Positions 6,804-17,095 of a stretch of DNA of 64,000 bases are shown piece after piece. Both the position numbers and the translations under genes were made by a program. The notes under the pieces are model-generated. The model did no database searches. It had not been told where the DNA came from and saw only the letters and a list, made by a program, of their open reading frames with translations. Within the stretch, counting starts at the first letter, position 1; each line of letters begins with the position of its first letter. This stretch comes from JAGIBJ01 sp032119795 (GTDB taxonomy: Bacteria; Actinomycetota; Thermoleophilia; Solirubrobacterales; Solirubrobacteraceae): the NCBI GenBank assembly GCA_032119795.1, contig JAUMFO010000091.1:14672-78671 (forward strand), written 5' to 3'.

Positions 6804-9095
6804 GTGAGCCGCATCCTCATCATCGCCGAGAAGCCGTCTGTCGGGCGCGACGTTGCCCGGGTGCTTCCTGGGCCGTTCAAGAAGGGTGAGGGGTTCCTCG
6901 AGGGTCCTGAGCACACGATTACGTGGGCGGTTGGCCACCTCGTGCAGCTCGCCGAGCCCGAGGAATACGGCGAACAGTTCAAGAAGTGGCGCATGGCCGA
7001 TCTGCCGATCGTGCCGCCGGAGTTCAAGCTGGTGGTGCGCGATGAGCGCAGCAAGAAGCAGATGAGCGTCGTCACAAAGATGCTCAAAGACGAGGACGTC
7101 GACCTCGTCATCAATGCTTGCGATGCCGGCCGCGAAGGCGAGCTGATCTTCGCCTACCTGTTTGAGAAGGCTGGCGCGAAGAAGCGCAACCTGCCGGTGA
7201 AGCGCCTCTGGCTCTCGTCGATGACGAAGGCCGCCATGGAGGACGCGTTCGCGAATCTCCGCGACGCCGCTGACTACTACACGCTCGAGCAAGCGGCCCG
7301 CTCTCGCTCTGAGGCCGACTGGATCGTCGGCATGAACGCCACGCGCGCCGCCACGATCCGCCTGCGTTCCAGCTTCGACGGCGCCGTCTCCCTCGGCCGC
7401 GTGCAGACGCCGACCCTGGCGATCCTCGCTCGCCGCGAGGAAGAGATCAAAGCGTTCGTCCCCGAGCCCTACTGGCTCGTTGATGCCCGCTTCGACATGG
7501 CCGACGGCCGCGGCTACGACGGCCGTCTGCACCAGGGCGCCCAGCCGCGCCTGCCCACGGCCGAAGAGGCCGACGCGATCGCTGCCGCCGTCAAAGACGG
7601 CCAGGGCGAGATCACCAAGCTCGAGAAGACGACGCGCAAAGAGATCGCGCCGATGCTCTACGACCTCACGTCGCTGCAGCGAGATGCCAACACCCGCTTT
7701 GGCTTCTCGGCGCGCCGCACGCTTGGCGCTGCGCAGAAGCTCTACGAGGAGCACAAGGCGCTGACCTACCCTCGTACGAGCTCCCGCTACCTGACGACCG
7801 ACATGATTCCGGACCTCAAGACGATCGCGTATCGGCTTGAGGAGCGCACCGAGTTCAAGAAGGCCGCCAAGTTCGTGCAGGCCCTTGAGCCGCTGCCGCT
7901 GGCCCGCGTGGTCAACGACGAAAAGGTCGGCGACCACCACGCCATCATCCCGACCGACTCGACCCACCCCGTCGACAAGATGGGCGAGGACGAGAAGAAG
8001 ATCTACGACATGGTGTGCCGCCGGTTCCTGGCGATCTTCCATCCGGTCGCCGTCTTCGAGAACACCCGCATCGAGACGACGGTCGAGGGCCCGACCGCGC
8101 CGTCGAACGAGGTCATCGGCCACATCTTCCGCACCCGCGGCAAGGTGCTCGTCGAGGCCGGCTGGCGCGGCGTCTACGGCGAACTCACCGAAGGCGAGAC
8201 GGCGGCCAGCGACGATGACGAGCAGCGCGACCAGACGCTGCCGAAGCTCGAGAAGGGCGAGACGGCCAACGTCACGCACATCGAAGCGCTGGAGAAGGAG
8301 ACCAAGCCGCCGCGGCGCTACTCCGACGCCTCGCTGCTGGGTGCCATGGAAGCTGCCGGCAAGCTCGTCGACGACGACGAGATGCGCGAAGCGATGAAGG
8401 AGTCCGGCATCGGAACTCCGGCCACGCGCGCCGCGATCATCGAGCGTCTGATCGACGTCGGCTACACCGAGCGTGACGGCCGCGCCCTCGTCGTGACCGA
8501 GAAGGGGACGAACGTGATTCGCCTGCTCGGCGAGCACATGCTCACTTCGCCCGGGCTCACCGGCGACTGGGAGAAGCGCCTGGCGGCCATCGAGGCCGGC
8601 ACGGAGAAGCGCGAGGCCTTCATGGCTGACATCGCCAAGTTCGCCGAGTCGACGGTCACTGAACTCGACACCGTCCTCAAGGACGTCCGCATTCCGCGGG
8701 CCAACCTCGGCCCGTGCCCGGTGTGCGGCCACGACATCATCGAGAACCGCAAGGGCTACTCCTGCTGGTCGCGCGAGGATCCGGGCTGCGGCTTCGTGAT
8801 CTGGAAGGCGAAAGCCGGCAAGACGCTCAACGCGCAGGTCGTCCGCGAACTCATTCGGTACTCCCGCACAGCCCAGCAGGTCACGGGCTTCCGCGGTCGC
8901 AGCGGCCGCCCGTTCCGCGCCAAGCTCGCGCTGATGCAGAACGAAGAAGGCCGCTGGCGCACCGAGTTCGACGAGGCGTGGGCCAAAGAGGGCGAGAAGG
9001 CCGGACCGGCCACCGATGAGACGCCCGAGGCGCTCGACGCTGCTGCTTCGGCCGCGGCCGCCGTCAGCGGCGACGCCCCGGCGCCGGTCGCCTGA
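6804..9095 (+). CDS. topB: DNA topoisomerase III (type IA)
   Basis: This 763-residue type IA topoisomerase should relax or decatenate DNA through a 5'-phosphotyrosine intermediate. The N-terminal TOPRIM domain has Glu9 in AEKPSVGRD and the acidic cluster CDAGREGELIF with Asp107. Gly in place of the second Asp of DxD is typical of TopB proteins. The catalytic tyrosine is Tyr322 in TYPRTSS. A single zinc ribbon (CPVCG, then CWSREDPGC) lies near residues 636-660, before a TopB-type C-terminal domain. The GTG start at 6804 begins directly at the TOPRIM strand. The gene stops ten bases before pabB, so the two are probably co-transcribed. Confidence 0.93.
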   Translation: MSRILIIAEKPSVGRDVARVLPGPFKKGEGFLEGPEHTITWAVGHLVQLAEPEEYGEQFKKWRMADLPIVPPEFKLVVRDERSKKQMSVVTKMLKDEDVDLVINACDAGREGELIFAYLFEKAGAKKRNLPVKRLWLSSMTKAAMEDAFANLRDAADYYTLEQAARSRSEADWIVGMNATRAATIRLRSSFDGAVSLGRVQTPTLAILARREEEIKAFVPEPYWLVDARFDMADGRGYDGRLHQGAQPRLPTAEEADAIAAAVKDGQGEITKLEKTTRKEIAPMLYDLTSLQRDANTRFGFSARRTLGAAQKLYEEHKALTYPRTSSRYLTTDMIPDLKTIAYRLEERTEFKKAAKFVQALEPLPLARVVNDEKVGDHHAIIPTDSTHPVDKMGEDEKKIYDMVCRRFLAIFHPVAVFENTRIETTVEGPTAPSNEVIGHIFRTRGKVLVEAGWRGVYGELTEGETAASDDDEQRDQTLPKLEKGETANVTHIEALEKETKPPRRYSDASLLGAMEAAGKLVDDDEMREAMKESGIGTPATRAAIIERLIDVGYTERDGRALVVTEKGTNVIRLLGEHMLTSPGLTGDWEKRLAAIEAGTEKREAFMADIAKFAESTVTELDTVLKDVRIPRANLGPCPVCGHDIIENRKGYSCWSREDPGCGFVIWKAKAGKTLNAQVVRELIRYSRTAQQVTGFRGRSGRPFRAKLALMQNEEGRWRTEFDEAWAKEGEKAGPATDETPEALDAAASAAAAVSGDAPAPVA

Positions 9096-9105
9096 GGCAA
9101 CCCGC

Positions 9106-11298
9106 GTGAGTCTTGCGGACGCCGCCGTACGGGCTGCCGTTCGCTTTGAGCGTGCGCCGCTCGGCGCCGACCCGACACTCGCGCAGGTCGTGGCGGCCGT
9201 CTGCGGCGAGGAACGGCCGTTCGTCCTGACCGGCCGCTGGGGCCTGCCGGAGAACGCCTCGCCGCAGGCACGAAGCGTCGTGGCTGGCGCCTCGCCCGTC
9301 TGGCAGCTAGGCCCGGGCGCCGACCCGCTGCTCGCCTTCGATGAGGTCCCGCCGCTGCACGGCGAGGTGCCGCCTGGCGCGATTGGTGGTGGCCTCGTCG
9401 GCTGGCTCGGCTTTGACCTCAGCCGCACCGTCGAGGCGACCCTCGGCCCGCAACCCCCTCGGCCGCGGCCGCTCCCAGCGGCCCGGCTCGCTTGGTACAC
9501 CAACGTGCTGCGGCGCGACGAACACGGCACCTGGTGGGTCGAGGCGCTGCTGCCGTCGGCCAACGGCGCGGCGTCGGTGGACACCGCCTTGGAGCGCTGG
9601 CGCCGCAGACTCGCCGACGCGCAGCCGCTCGCGCCCGCGCAGCTCGGCACGATGCGCCCGCGTGGCGGCGCTGAGACGCACCTGGCGGCGATCGGGGAGA
9701 CCATCGAGCGGATTGCTGCTGGCGAGCTGTTCCAAGCGAACGTCTGCCTGCGTCTTGAGGGGGAGATCCAGGGCACGGCGGCAGGCCTCGTCGATCGCGT
9801 CCTCTCGGCGACCGACCCCTGGTACGGCGGCTGGATCGACGGTGGCAAAGGTCGCGCGATCGTGAGCGCCTCACCCGAGCTCTTTCTGCGTCGGACGGGC
9901 CGCGAGGTCGTCACCCATCCGATCAAGGGCACGGCGCCGCGGGCCGCCGGCATCACCGATCCGGGGGCCGATCCGGCCGCGGCTGGGCTCGTCGCCTCCG
10001 CCAAGGACCAGGCCGAGCACGTGATGATCGTCGACCTGATGCGCAATGACCTCGGGCGCGTCTGCGACTACGGGTCGGTCCGATGGGAAGCCCGCCCCAG
10101 GCTCGAGGCGCACGCGGGCGTCTGGCACCTCGTCAGCGAGGTCGGCGGCCAGCTCCATGAGGACTGGGGCGACGGGCGTCTGCTGCGTGCCACCTTCCCG
10201 CCCGGCTCGGTCACCGGCGCTCCAAAGGTGCAGGCGATGCGAGTGATCGCCGCCGTCGAGGGCACAGCGCGTGAGGTCTACACGGGGGCCCTTGGGATCT
10301 CGAGCCCGGCCAGCGGACTGGAACTCGCCGTCGCGATCCGCACGCTGGAAGTCGACGGGCCCAGTGCCTGGCTCGGCGTTGGCGGCGGCATCGTCGCCGA
10401 TTCCCGGCCTGAGTCAGAACTCGCCGAGGCGCTTGGGAAAGCCGCGGCGCTCGTGGCCGCCGCCGGTGGGACGGTCGAGGCGCAGCCTCCGCGCCCGCCG
10501 GGAGACCGACCCACGAGTTCGGGCGGCAGCGGCAGCGCCACGACGCGCCGCGCCCCGTGGCTCCCGTCCGCGAGCATCCGCCCCGATCCCCACGCGGGGC
10601 TCATCGACACCATCTCGGTCGTCGACGGCCAGCCGCGCCACCTGGACCGCCACCTCGCGCGCCTCGAACGCTCCTTGCGCGAGCTGGGGCATGCGCCCCT
10701 CGAGGTCGGCACCGCCCAGCGCGTGCGTGACTTCGCGGCGGGGCAGGCACCTGGCGTGGACGGGCGTGTGCGCGTGATCGCCGTTCCCGATGACGCCGAC
10801 CGCGGCGGCCGGGCGTTGGTCCCGCAGCTTCAGTTCGTGCCGCGTGATCCGGGTGCCGGTCCGACGTTGCTCGCCCCACTCGTCGTCCCCGGGGGGCTTG
10901 GGTCGCACAAGTGGCTCGACCGACGCTTCGTCGACGCGACCAGTGCGCAGCTCGGTGCGACCCCGCTGCTCTTGGACTCCGACGCCGCCCTTCTTGAAGC
11001 TGGGTGGGCGAACATCTGGTGGGTCGAGGACGGCGTGCTATGGACGCCGGTGCTCGACGGCCGCCAGCTCCCGGGGGTCATGCGAGCGCTGCTGCTGGAG
11101 CGCCGGGCGCAGGCACCGCTGCCGATCCGGGAGCTGGCGGGGCGGCGTTTCGATGAGGACGTTGCGGACTTGCCGCTGCTCCTCACCAGCGCGCGTGGCG
11201 TGACCCCCGCTCGCCTGGAGCAGACGCCGGCGGCGGTGGTCGAGGACGCGATCCGTCTGGCCGCGGCGCTCCAGCCGTTGGCCGACGAACCTGCCTAG
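9106..11298 (+). CDS. pabB: aminodeoxychorismate synthase I fused to 4-amino-4-deoxychorismate lyase
   Basis: This 730-residue fusion joins two folate-pathway steps: chorismate to aminodeoxychorismate, then to p-aminobenzoate. Residues about 1-465 are a chorismate-binding domain with GELFQANVCLRLEG, then THPIKGT, MRNDLGRVC and PPGSVTGAPK. Lys in PIKGT is the residue used by PabB rather than anthranilate synthase. Residues about 500-730 are a fold-type IV PLP aminotransferase/lyase module resembling PabC. They contain GLIDTISVVDGQPRHLDRHL and the substrate-side LPGVMR. An inter-domain Gly/Ser/Pro-rich linker is evident. The glutaminase PabA is not in the window. The GTG at 9106 was chosen because it follows topB directly. 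Confidence 0.9.
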   Translation: MSLADAAVRAAVRFERAPLGADPTLAQVVAAVCGEERPFVLTGRWGLPENASPQARSVVAGASPVWQLGPGADPLLAFDEVPPLHGEVPPGAIGGGLVGWLGFDLSRTVEATLGPQPPRPRPLPAARLAWYTNVLRRDEHGTWWVEALLPSANGAASVDTALERWRRRLADAQPLAPAQLGTMRPRGGAETHLAAIGETIERIAAGELFQANVCLRLEGEIQGTAAGLVDRVLSATDPWYGGWIDGGKGRAIVSASPELFLRRTGREVVTHPIKGTAPRAAGITDPGADPAAAGLVASAKDQAEHVMIVDLMRNDLGRVCDYGSVRWEARPRLEAHAGVWHLVSEVGGQLHEDWGDGRLLRATFPPGSVTGAPKVQAMRVIAAVEGTAREVYTGALGISSPASGLELAVAIRTLEVDGPSAWLGVGGGIVADSRPESELAEALGKAAALVAAAGGTVEAQPPRPPGDRPTSSGGSGSATTRRAPWLPSASIRPDPHAGLIDTISVVDGQPRHLDRHLARLERSLRELGHAPLEVGTAQRVRDFAAGQAPGVDGRVRVIAVPDDADRGGRALVPQLQFVPRDPGAGPTLLAPLVVPGGLGSHKWLDRRFVDATSAQLGATPLLLDSDAALLEAGWANIWWVEDGVLWTPVLDGRQLPGVMRALLLERRAQAPLPIRELAGRRFDEDVADLPLLLTSARGVTPARLEQTPAAVVEDAIRLAAALQPLADEPA

Positions 11299-11321
11299 CG
11301 AGCGACGCGGCAGATCTGTGG

Positions 11322-11367
11322 GAGGCGGACCGGCGGGTGGAGGGGGAGCTACCCGCCGGCCCGCCTC
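11322..11367. terminator. bidirectional terminator between convergent genes
   Basis: Arms at 11322-11338 and 11351-11367 pair at 16 of 17 positions around a 12-base loop. This very stable hairpin lies between the end of pabB (plus) and the end of the GGDEF-EAL gene (minus). It probably terminates both transcripts, although there is no T-run. Confidence 0.75.
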
Positions 11368-11369
11368 GC

Positions 11370-13595
11370 TCAGACCCGCATCTGCGCTGGCGTGGCCGGC
11401 TGGCGCTCCACCGCGGTGGCGGGGTGGAGCAGGTCCGAGCCGGTCGCGACGTGTCGACGCGCCGGCCGGCCAGCGGCGGTGAACTCCATCGGCACGCCGA
11501 TCTGGAATCCCTGCGCGAAGTCGATTCCGATCTCACCGAGCCGCTGGAGGCACGCCGGGGTGTCGACGTACTCAGCGACGGAGCGGACCCCCAACCCGCG
11601 GGCGGTCTGCGCGATCCCTTCGACCATGATTGCCGCGCGCTCGTTCGTTGCGGTGTCGCGCGTGAGGCTGCCGTCGATCTTCACGTAGTCCAGTGGCAAC
11701 TCACGCAGGTGAATCAGCGAATTGAAGCCGGCCCCGAAGTCGTCGAGGGCCAGTGGGCAGCCGAGATCGACGAGCTGGCGAGCGAAGCGCTGGGCGACGT
11801 CGAGGTCGATCAGTTTGGACGTCTCGGTGAGTTCGATCACGAGGTGGCCCGCCGGCACCTGGTGGCGACGCATCTCGTGGCCGAGCTCCTGCAGGATCTC
11901 GGGGTGCTCGACCGACCGCGCCGACATGTTCACGTGGAGCTTTGGCAGCGATTTGCCCTGGGCCCGCTGGGCGCCGAGCAGTTCGACACTCCGCCGAAGC
12001 ACCCAGCTGTCGAGCTCGGAGATCAGCCCGTGGCGCTCGGCAACCGGCAAGAACTCGCCGGGTGAGAGCGTCGCGCCGTCGTCGCCGCGCAGGCGAGCGA
12101 GCATCTCGTGCTGGGTCACTTTGCCGCTTCTGAGTTCCAGGATCGGCTGGGCGTGCAGCAAGAACCCATCCGCAGACACGGCCTGCCGCAGCGCCGTCAG
12201 AACGCGATCGGCGCGTCGCGCTGCCCCGCCGGCGATCCCGGATGAGGCCTCCACGATGCAGTCTCGGCCCCACTCCTTGGCTTCGTAGAGTGCGAGGTCG
12301 GCGCGCATCAGCACGTCGTCGACGGTGTCCATCACGGGGTCGACCTCCGCGATCCCGATCGAGACGCTCAGCGGCGGCCGACCGGCAGTGCGAGCCTCGG
12401 CGGCACGCGAGCGGATGAGTTCCAGCAGCGCCTCGGCGCTCGCTCGCGCGCTGGTCGGCCCCTCCACGCAAAGCACGGCGAACTCATCTCCCGCGATGCG
12501 GGACGCCGGGTCACGCGGATCGATCACGGCGCGGATCTGGTCGGCCACGTCGCGCAGCATCGTGTCGCCGACGGCGTGCCCGTGCAGGTCGTTAATGGTC
12601 TTGAAGTGGTCGATGTCGATCAGCAGCAGCGTGCGGGCCTCGTTGCGCCGGCGGCCGGTACTGAGCGAATCGGAGACGCGCTCGCGGAAGCCGCGTCGGT
12701 TGAGGAGTCCCGTGAGTGAATCGTGGTTGGCAACCTGCCGGAGTTCGGCTTCGTACCGGTCGCGCTCGGTCTGGTCGAGCACCTGCACGATCGTGGTGGC
12801 ACCGAGCGTCTCGTCGGCGAGACCGATCATGTGGACGCGGCAGTGCACGCTCTCGCCATCTGGGCGCAGCAGCCGAGCCCCAGCGGCGTGACGGGCCCCG
12901 CTTCCTGGGCCGGTCGGGCCGCTGCCCGTCATCTGAATCGCACGATCGATCGTGGCGGCATCGCGGGGGAGGATGAGCTCGCGCAGCGGCGTGCCCGGGA
13001 GGTCGTCGGCGCTGCGCTGGAGCAGCTCCGCGAACGCCGCGTTGACGGTTTTGACGGCGCCCTTGGCATCGAGCAGCGCCTGCGGGATCGGAGCGAGTTC
13101 GAAGGAGTCCCGGAACGACTGCATCACCGCAGCGCGGGCGTGCTCGGCCGCCGCCTTGTCTGACACGTCGTGGGCGATCAGCACGATGCCGACGACCGCG
13201 TTGGTGAACGAGTCGGTGATCGGCGCCGCTTCGGTCTCATACGTCACGCCGCTCGGGTCGTCGTAGCGCCAGTCGACCTTCTCGCCGCGGGCAGCGCGCT
13301 GCAGCAGGGCGCGCAGCCGCTCGGCCTCAGGCTCAGGGATGCCCGCGAGGATGGAGACGTCGCGCTGCTGCTGCACCGCGTCGTCGCTGATCCCGGTCAC
13401 GGTCGAGGAGATCTCCACGGCGACGAACTCCAGGTCCAAGACGGCGACCACCAGCCCTGGGAGGTGGCGCAACGCCTGGGGCGTCAGCCCGGTCGAGCGC
13501 TCCAGCGTGGAGCGCAGGCGGTTGCGGTCAACGAGCGGTCGTCGGCCGGTGCGGTCTCCGGCGTCGGGTCCACCGGGTGCGGCATTCTCGTGCAT
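11370..13595 (-). CDS. PAS-GGDEF-EAL cyclic-di-GMP signalling protein
   Basis: This 741-residue soluble protein has two PAS-like sensor regions (about 40-145 and 160-275), a GGDEF domain (about 285-450) and an EAL domain (about 470-715). The GGDEF signature reads AGDEF at 368-372, with Ala in the first position. An upstream RxxD inhibitory site is not visible, so cyclase activity is uncertain. The EAL side keeps every expected acidic and amide position: HEMLARL, VNMSAR, ELTET, DDFGAG, YVKIDGS, AEYVDT and AQGF. It is therefore likely an active phosphodiesterase. A GGGGAG ribosome site precedes the ATG. It diverges from the AddB-like gene across 251 bp. Confidence 0.93.
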   Translation of the reverse strand: MHENAAPGGPDAGDRTGRRPLVDRNRLRSTLERSTGLTPQALRHLPGLVVAVLDLEFVAVEISSTVTGISDDAVQQQRDVSILAGIPEPEAERLRALLQRAARGEKVDWRYDDPSGVTYETEAAPITDSFTNAVVGIVLIAHDVSDKAAAEHARAAVMQSFRDSFELAPIPQALLDAKGAVKTVNAAFAELLQRSADDLPGTPLRELILPRDAATIDRAIQMTGSGPTGPGSGARHAAGARLLRPDGESVHCRVHMIGLADETLGATTIVQVLDQTERDRYEAELRQVANHDSLTGLLNRRGFRERVSDSLSTGRRRNEARTLLLIDIDHFKTINDLHGHAVGDTMLRDVADQIRAVIDPRDPASRIAGDEFAVLCVEGPTSARASAEALLELIRSRAAEARTAGRPPLSVSIGIAEVDPVMDTVDDVLMRADLALYEAKEWGRDCIVEASSGIAGGAARRADRVLTALRQAVSADGFLLHAQPILELRSGKVTQHEMLARLRGDDGATLSPGEFLPVAERHGLISELDSWVLRRSVELLGAQRAQGKSLPKLHVNMSARSVEHPEILQELGHEMRRHQVPAGHLVIELTETSKLIDLDVAQRFARQLVDLGCPLALDDFGAGFNSLIHLRELPLDYVKIDGSLTRDTATNERAAIMVEGIAQTARGLGVRSVAEYVDTPACLQRLGEIGIDFAQGFQIGVPMEFTAAGRPARRHVATGSDLLHPATAVERQPATPAQMRV

Positions 13596-13846
13596 TGACT
13601 CTCCCCTGTCGGTCCATCAGTGATCTCGATGGCGGATCCCAGGGGGAGGAGACCGCTCAGCTAGTCCCGTGCTCGGCGCCAGTGGTCGAACCTTGAGCAG
13701 GTTTGGCCAGAACGTCCTTGTTGGCGTGGTGTTGGCGCGCGCGGAGTCGGCCGCGGCCCGTGGCTGGATTTGCAGACTGCCGCTGCCAACCAGAACGGGC
13801 CGGTCGGCAGCGCAGTCGTCCTACGGGTGCGCAAAGGTGGAGGGTC

Positions 13847-16800
13847 GTGGCGCTTCAGCTGATCCTCGGCCCGTCGGGTGCCCATAAGGTGGGTCGGCTG
13901 CTCGACGCCCACGAGGCGGCGTCCCGGGAAGGGAAGACGGCGTGGTTCGTCGTGCCGACGTCGGCCGGTGTAGAGCGGTTCCAGCAGGAGCTTGCGGGAC
14001 TCCAGGCGCCGCCCGGGCAGTCCCTTCGCACCGGGACGCCGTTCGGGCTCGTGATGGCGGCGGCGCGACTGGAGGGAGAGCTCCTCGCCCGTTTCGGCGC
14101 TGGGCAGCAGCTGCTATCGGGCGATCACCGGCGCGCGGTCGCCCTCGCTGCCATCCACGGGACCGAGCTCACGGCGCTGCAGCCGGCGGCCAGATCGGGC
14201 TGGCTCGCGGACGAACTCACCGGTCTGGCCGACGAGCTGACGGCGACCGGTGACCTCGGCGCGGCGGCCGAGGCGGGCCTGGAATCGTGGTCGGCGCGCT
14301 CGAGCGATAGCCGCGGCGATGAACTCGCGGCGCTGCTGCGCGCCGACGCGGCGATCCTGGCGCGGCTGGCGAGCAGCGAGACCGATCGCCACGTGAGCCG
14401 GGCCACCGCGGCGGCGATCGTGGCCGAGGCGCTCCGGGTCACCCCGAGCGCTGCGAACGACCTCCACGTCGTCCTGGCGGGGTTTGACGACCTCGACCCC
14501 GTGCAGCGCGCGCTCGTGCTCGCCCTGGCGCGCTCCGGCGCGCAGGTGCTCGTCGCACTCCCATACGAGGAGGGGCGAGAGGCGCTGGCCGCCGCCAAGC
14601 CGCTCGTTGAGGCGTTGGCGGCCGTGGCCGACGGCGCCCAGACGCCCGAGGTTGCGGCGCCCAGCTCGCCGCTGGAGCGCGTCAGCGCCCGGCTCTACGA
14701 GCACGCCGTCTACGTCGCCCCGGAACCCGCCGCTGATCCCGATCCCGACTTCAGCCCGTTCAGCGACGCGCGCCTGGGTCCACTCGTCGACTACGACGCC
14801 GTCGACCGCCCGAGCAGCGAGTTCGCGTCGTCGCCATCGCCGGCTGACGGTGGCGACGAGGCGGCCGGGGGCGCTGGTCCGCAGACCGACGACGGGACGC
14901 AGCTGGGCACGCTGGGGACTCCGTTCCTCGAGCTTCGTGGCGGCGGTCCAGACGAGGAAGCCGCGCTGATCGCCGAGCACGTCGCGGCCCACCTGGAGGC
15001 GGGCTGCCCGCCGGACAGCGTCGTGGTGGTCGTCGGGCAGCCAGCTGCGCAGGGCCCCGTCCTCGAAGCGGCGCTGCGGCGTGCCGGGGTGCCGGCGCAC
15101 CTCGTGGCGCGTCGACCGTCACGGGTCTGGCCGTCGATCGCCGCGGTGGTGGCGTTGCTGCGCGCCGTGGGTGAGGGTGGCGAGCCCCGTCATCTCGTGG
15201 ACTGGGTCGCCGGCCCCGGCGGTCCTGGCACGGCCGACGCCTTCGACGCGGCCGTACGGCGCCGCGGAGCGACCGGCTTCTGGGATGCCCTCGGCGTCTG
15301 GGCATCGCTCGGCAACGCGCGGATGCAGGAGGTCGACGACCTGCGCGCCGCGGCCCGTCGACGCGAGCGCGACCAGGTGGCGGCGGATCCACGCGGCGAC
15401 GATCAGCTCGGCGGCAGCACATCAGCTGAGCCTGGAGCCGAGTCGCTGGAGGCCGTCGTCGCACGGATTCTGCGCGCGCGGCTCGCGGCGGCGATGAGCC
15501 AGATGGGCATGCCGACGCCGGAACAAGAACGTGACCTGCGTGCGGTCGGCCGGGTCCTGCGAATCCTTGACGAGCTCGTTGCCCTTGGGCGTAGCGCCCC
15601 CGACCTGGGCCTCGGGCTGCGCCAGCTCGCCGAACTGATCGAGGCGGCACCCTCGCCGCTGGACCGCGAGCCGGTCGGCAGCGTGGCGGTCGTCGGCCCG
15701 CTCGACGTGCGCACCCGCTACCCCGAGGTCGTGATCGTCGCCCGCGCGGGGCGCAGCAGCTACCCGGCCGCCGAGCCGATCCGCCGCGTCCTCACCAGAA
15801 GCGATCGCGCCGCGCTCCGCGAGCACCACGGCTGGCCGGCCCCGGCGCGCGCCGATCATGCCGCGAGCGAGCGGTACCTCGCCTACGAGGTCGTGTCGCG
15901 CCCCAGCCGCCAGCTCGTGCTCGCCTGGCACAGCGGCAATGGCGACGGCAAACCGGCCGAGCCCTCTCCGCTGATCGCCGAGGTTCGCCGCGTCGCCGGC
16001 GAGCCCGTGCCCGAGGTGTTCCTCGCCTCCGGCGCCGCGTCCCGCCACGCGGCCAGCGCCGAGCGGATCACTCGCCTGCTCGAGGCCCGCGGCGGAGCGC
16101 GCCACCGCGAACCGACGCCCCTCCAGGCGCCGCTGCTGGCCGCCCAGCCTCGCGACCGCTACGCCGTGCGCGAGCTGCAGACGGCGTCGCGGTGCACGGC
16201 GCAGTGGTTCGTCGATCACCACCTGCGCCCTCGGCCGCTCAGCCCGGACTCGGCACCGCTGACGGCCGGCCGCCTGCGCCACGAGATCCTCGCCGAGGTG
16301 GTGGGAACGGTGGTCACCGGTGGAGAGCCGCTGGGCCCGAGCGCCGTGCCAGCGCTACGGCAAGCGCTGGCCGCCGCGGCTGATCGGCTCGCGGCACGTG
16401 ACGCCGCCCACGAGACCCAGGCCGAGCGACTCATGCGCGAGCGGGTCGTGGCCGAGGTCGACGCGACGATCCCCGGCCTCTGCGGCGAAGGGGTCCTGGC
16501 GCACCAACCCGAGGCGTTCGAGCTGCCGTTCGGGACGGGCGTGACGCCGTCAACCGATGACGGCCGCGACGAGCCTGCTGCGCCTGGCGCCGACGAACCC
16601 GACGACGCACGACCCCCGGTGGTCGTGGAACGCGCTGGCGAGCGGCTCGTGCTTGCCGGCCGGATCGACCGACTCGATCGCTCCGAGCGCACGGGCGAGC
16701 TCGTCGTCGTCGACTACAAGGGCGCCAACGTCGACCAGTACCGCAGCGGCGGCTGGGTCGAAGGACGCGAGCTGCAGGCCGGCCTCTACGCCCTGGCGGC

Positions 16801-17095
16801 CGAGCAGCTCGCGGGTGAAGGCAGCCGAGCGGTCGCCTCGCTCTACCAGCCGGTGCCGGGCCCGGCGGGCCAACCGGCGCGCGGAGCGACCTCGACCGAC
16901 CTCCCCGGCCGCGGCGCGCTCTCACGCAACGACCAGCTCTCCAGCGACGACTGGGACGAACTCCTCGACGAGCTCGTCCGCCTGGCCGGCGAGGCGCAGC
17001 GGCGCATCGACGACGGCATCGTGGCGCCCGACCCGCTGCGCTGCAGCGCTGGTGGCTGCCGCTACCCGTGGCTTTGCCGCGAGGTCCAGGCGTGA
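13847..17095 (+). CDS. AddB-like helicase-nuclease subunit
   Basis: This 1082-residue protein has the layout of AddB/RexB subunits of the RecBCD-like double-strand-break resection complex. The N-terminal P-loop region reads ILGPSGAHKVGRLL, where the usual GKT is replaced, so ATP hydrolysis by this subunit is doubtful. The C-terminal PD-(D/E)xK nuclease shows GRIDRLDR, VVVDYKGANV and ELQAGLYALA. Four cysteines (one in ASRCTAQ, three in CSAGGCRYPWLC) fit the Fe-S staple seen around this nuclease. The middle holds an acidic low-complexity insertion at about 300-370. GTG at 13847 follows a GGAGG site. The stop overlaps the addA start (GTGA). Confidence 0.8.
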   Translation: MALQLILGPSGAHKVGRLLDAHEAASREGKTAWFVVPTSAGVERFQQELAGLQAPPGQSLRTGTPFGLVMAAARLEGELLARFGAGQQLLSGDHRRAVALAAIHGTELTALQPAARSGWLADELTGLADELTATGDLGAAAEAGLESWSARSSDSRGDELAALLRADAAILARLASSETDRHVSRATAAAIVAEALRVTPSAANDLHVVLAGFDDLDPVQRALVLALARSGAQVLVALPYEEGREALAAAKPLVEALAAVADGAQTPEVAAPSSPLERVSARLYEHAVYVAPEPAADPDPDFSPFSDARLGPLVDYDAVDRPSSEFASSPSPADGGDEAAGGAGPQTDDGTQLGTLGTPFLELRGGGPDEEAALIAEHVAAHLEAGCPPDSVVVVVGQPAAQGPVLEAALRRAGVPAHLVARRPSRVWPSIAAVVALLRAVGEGGEPRHLVDWVAGPGGPGTADAFDAAVRRRGATGFWDALGVWASLGNARMQEVDDLRAAARRRERDQVAADPRGDDQLGGSTSAEPGAESLEAVVARILRARLAAAMSQMGMPTPEQERDLRAVGRVLRILDELVALGRSAPDLGLGLRQLAELIEAAPSPLDREPVGSVAVVGPLDVRTRYPEVVIVARAGRSSYPAAEPIRRVLTRSDRAALREHHGWPAPARADHAASERYLAYEVVSRPSRQLVLAWHSGNGDGKPAEPSPLIAEVRRVAGEPVPEVFLASGAASRHAASAERITRLLEARGGARHREPTPLQAPLLAAQPRDRYAVRELQTASRCTAQWFVDHHLRPRPLSPDSAPLTAGRLRHEILAEVVGTVVTGGEPLGPSAVPALRQALAAAADRLAARDAAHETQAERLMRERVVAEVDATIPGLCGEGVLAHQPEAFELPFGTGVTPSTDDGRDEPAAPGADEPDDARPPVVVERAGERLVLAGRIDRLDRSERTGELVVVDYKGANVDQYRSGGWVEGRELQAGLYALAAEQLAGEGSRAVASLYQPVPGPAGQPARGATSTDLPGRGALSRNDQLSSDDWDELLDELVRLAGEAQRRIDDGIVAPDPLRCSAGGCRYPWLCREVQA

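Noticed and set aside
4977..10046. Very long minus-strand frame of 1689 codons
   Set aside because: Only the part below 6719 is the penicillin-binding protein. The rest is antisense to topB and pabB and has no domain.
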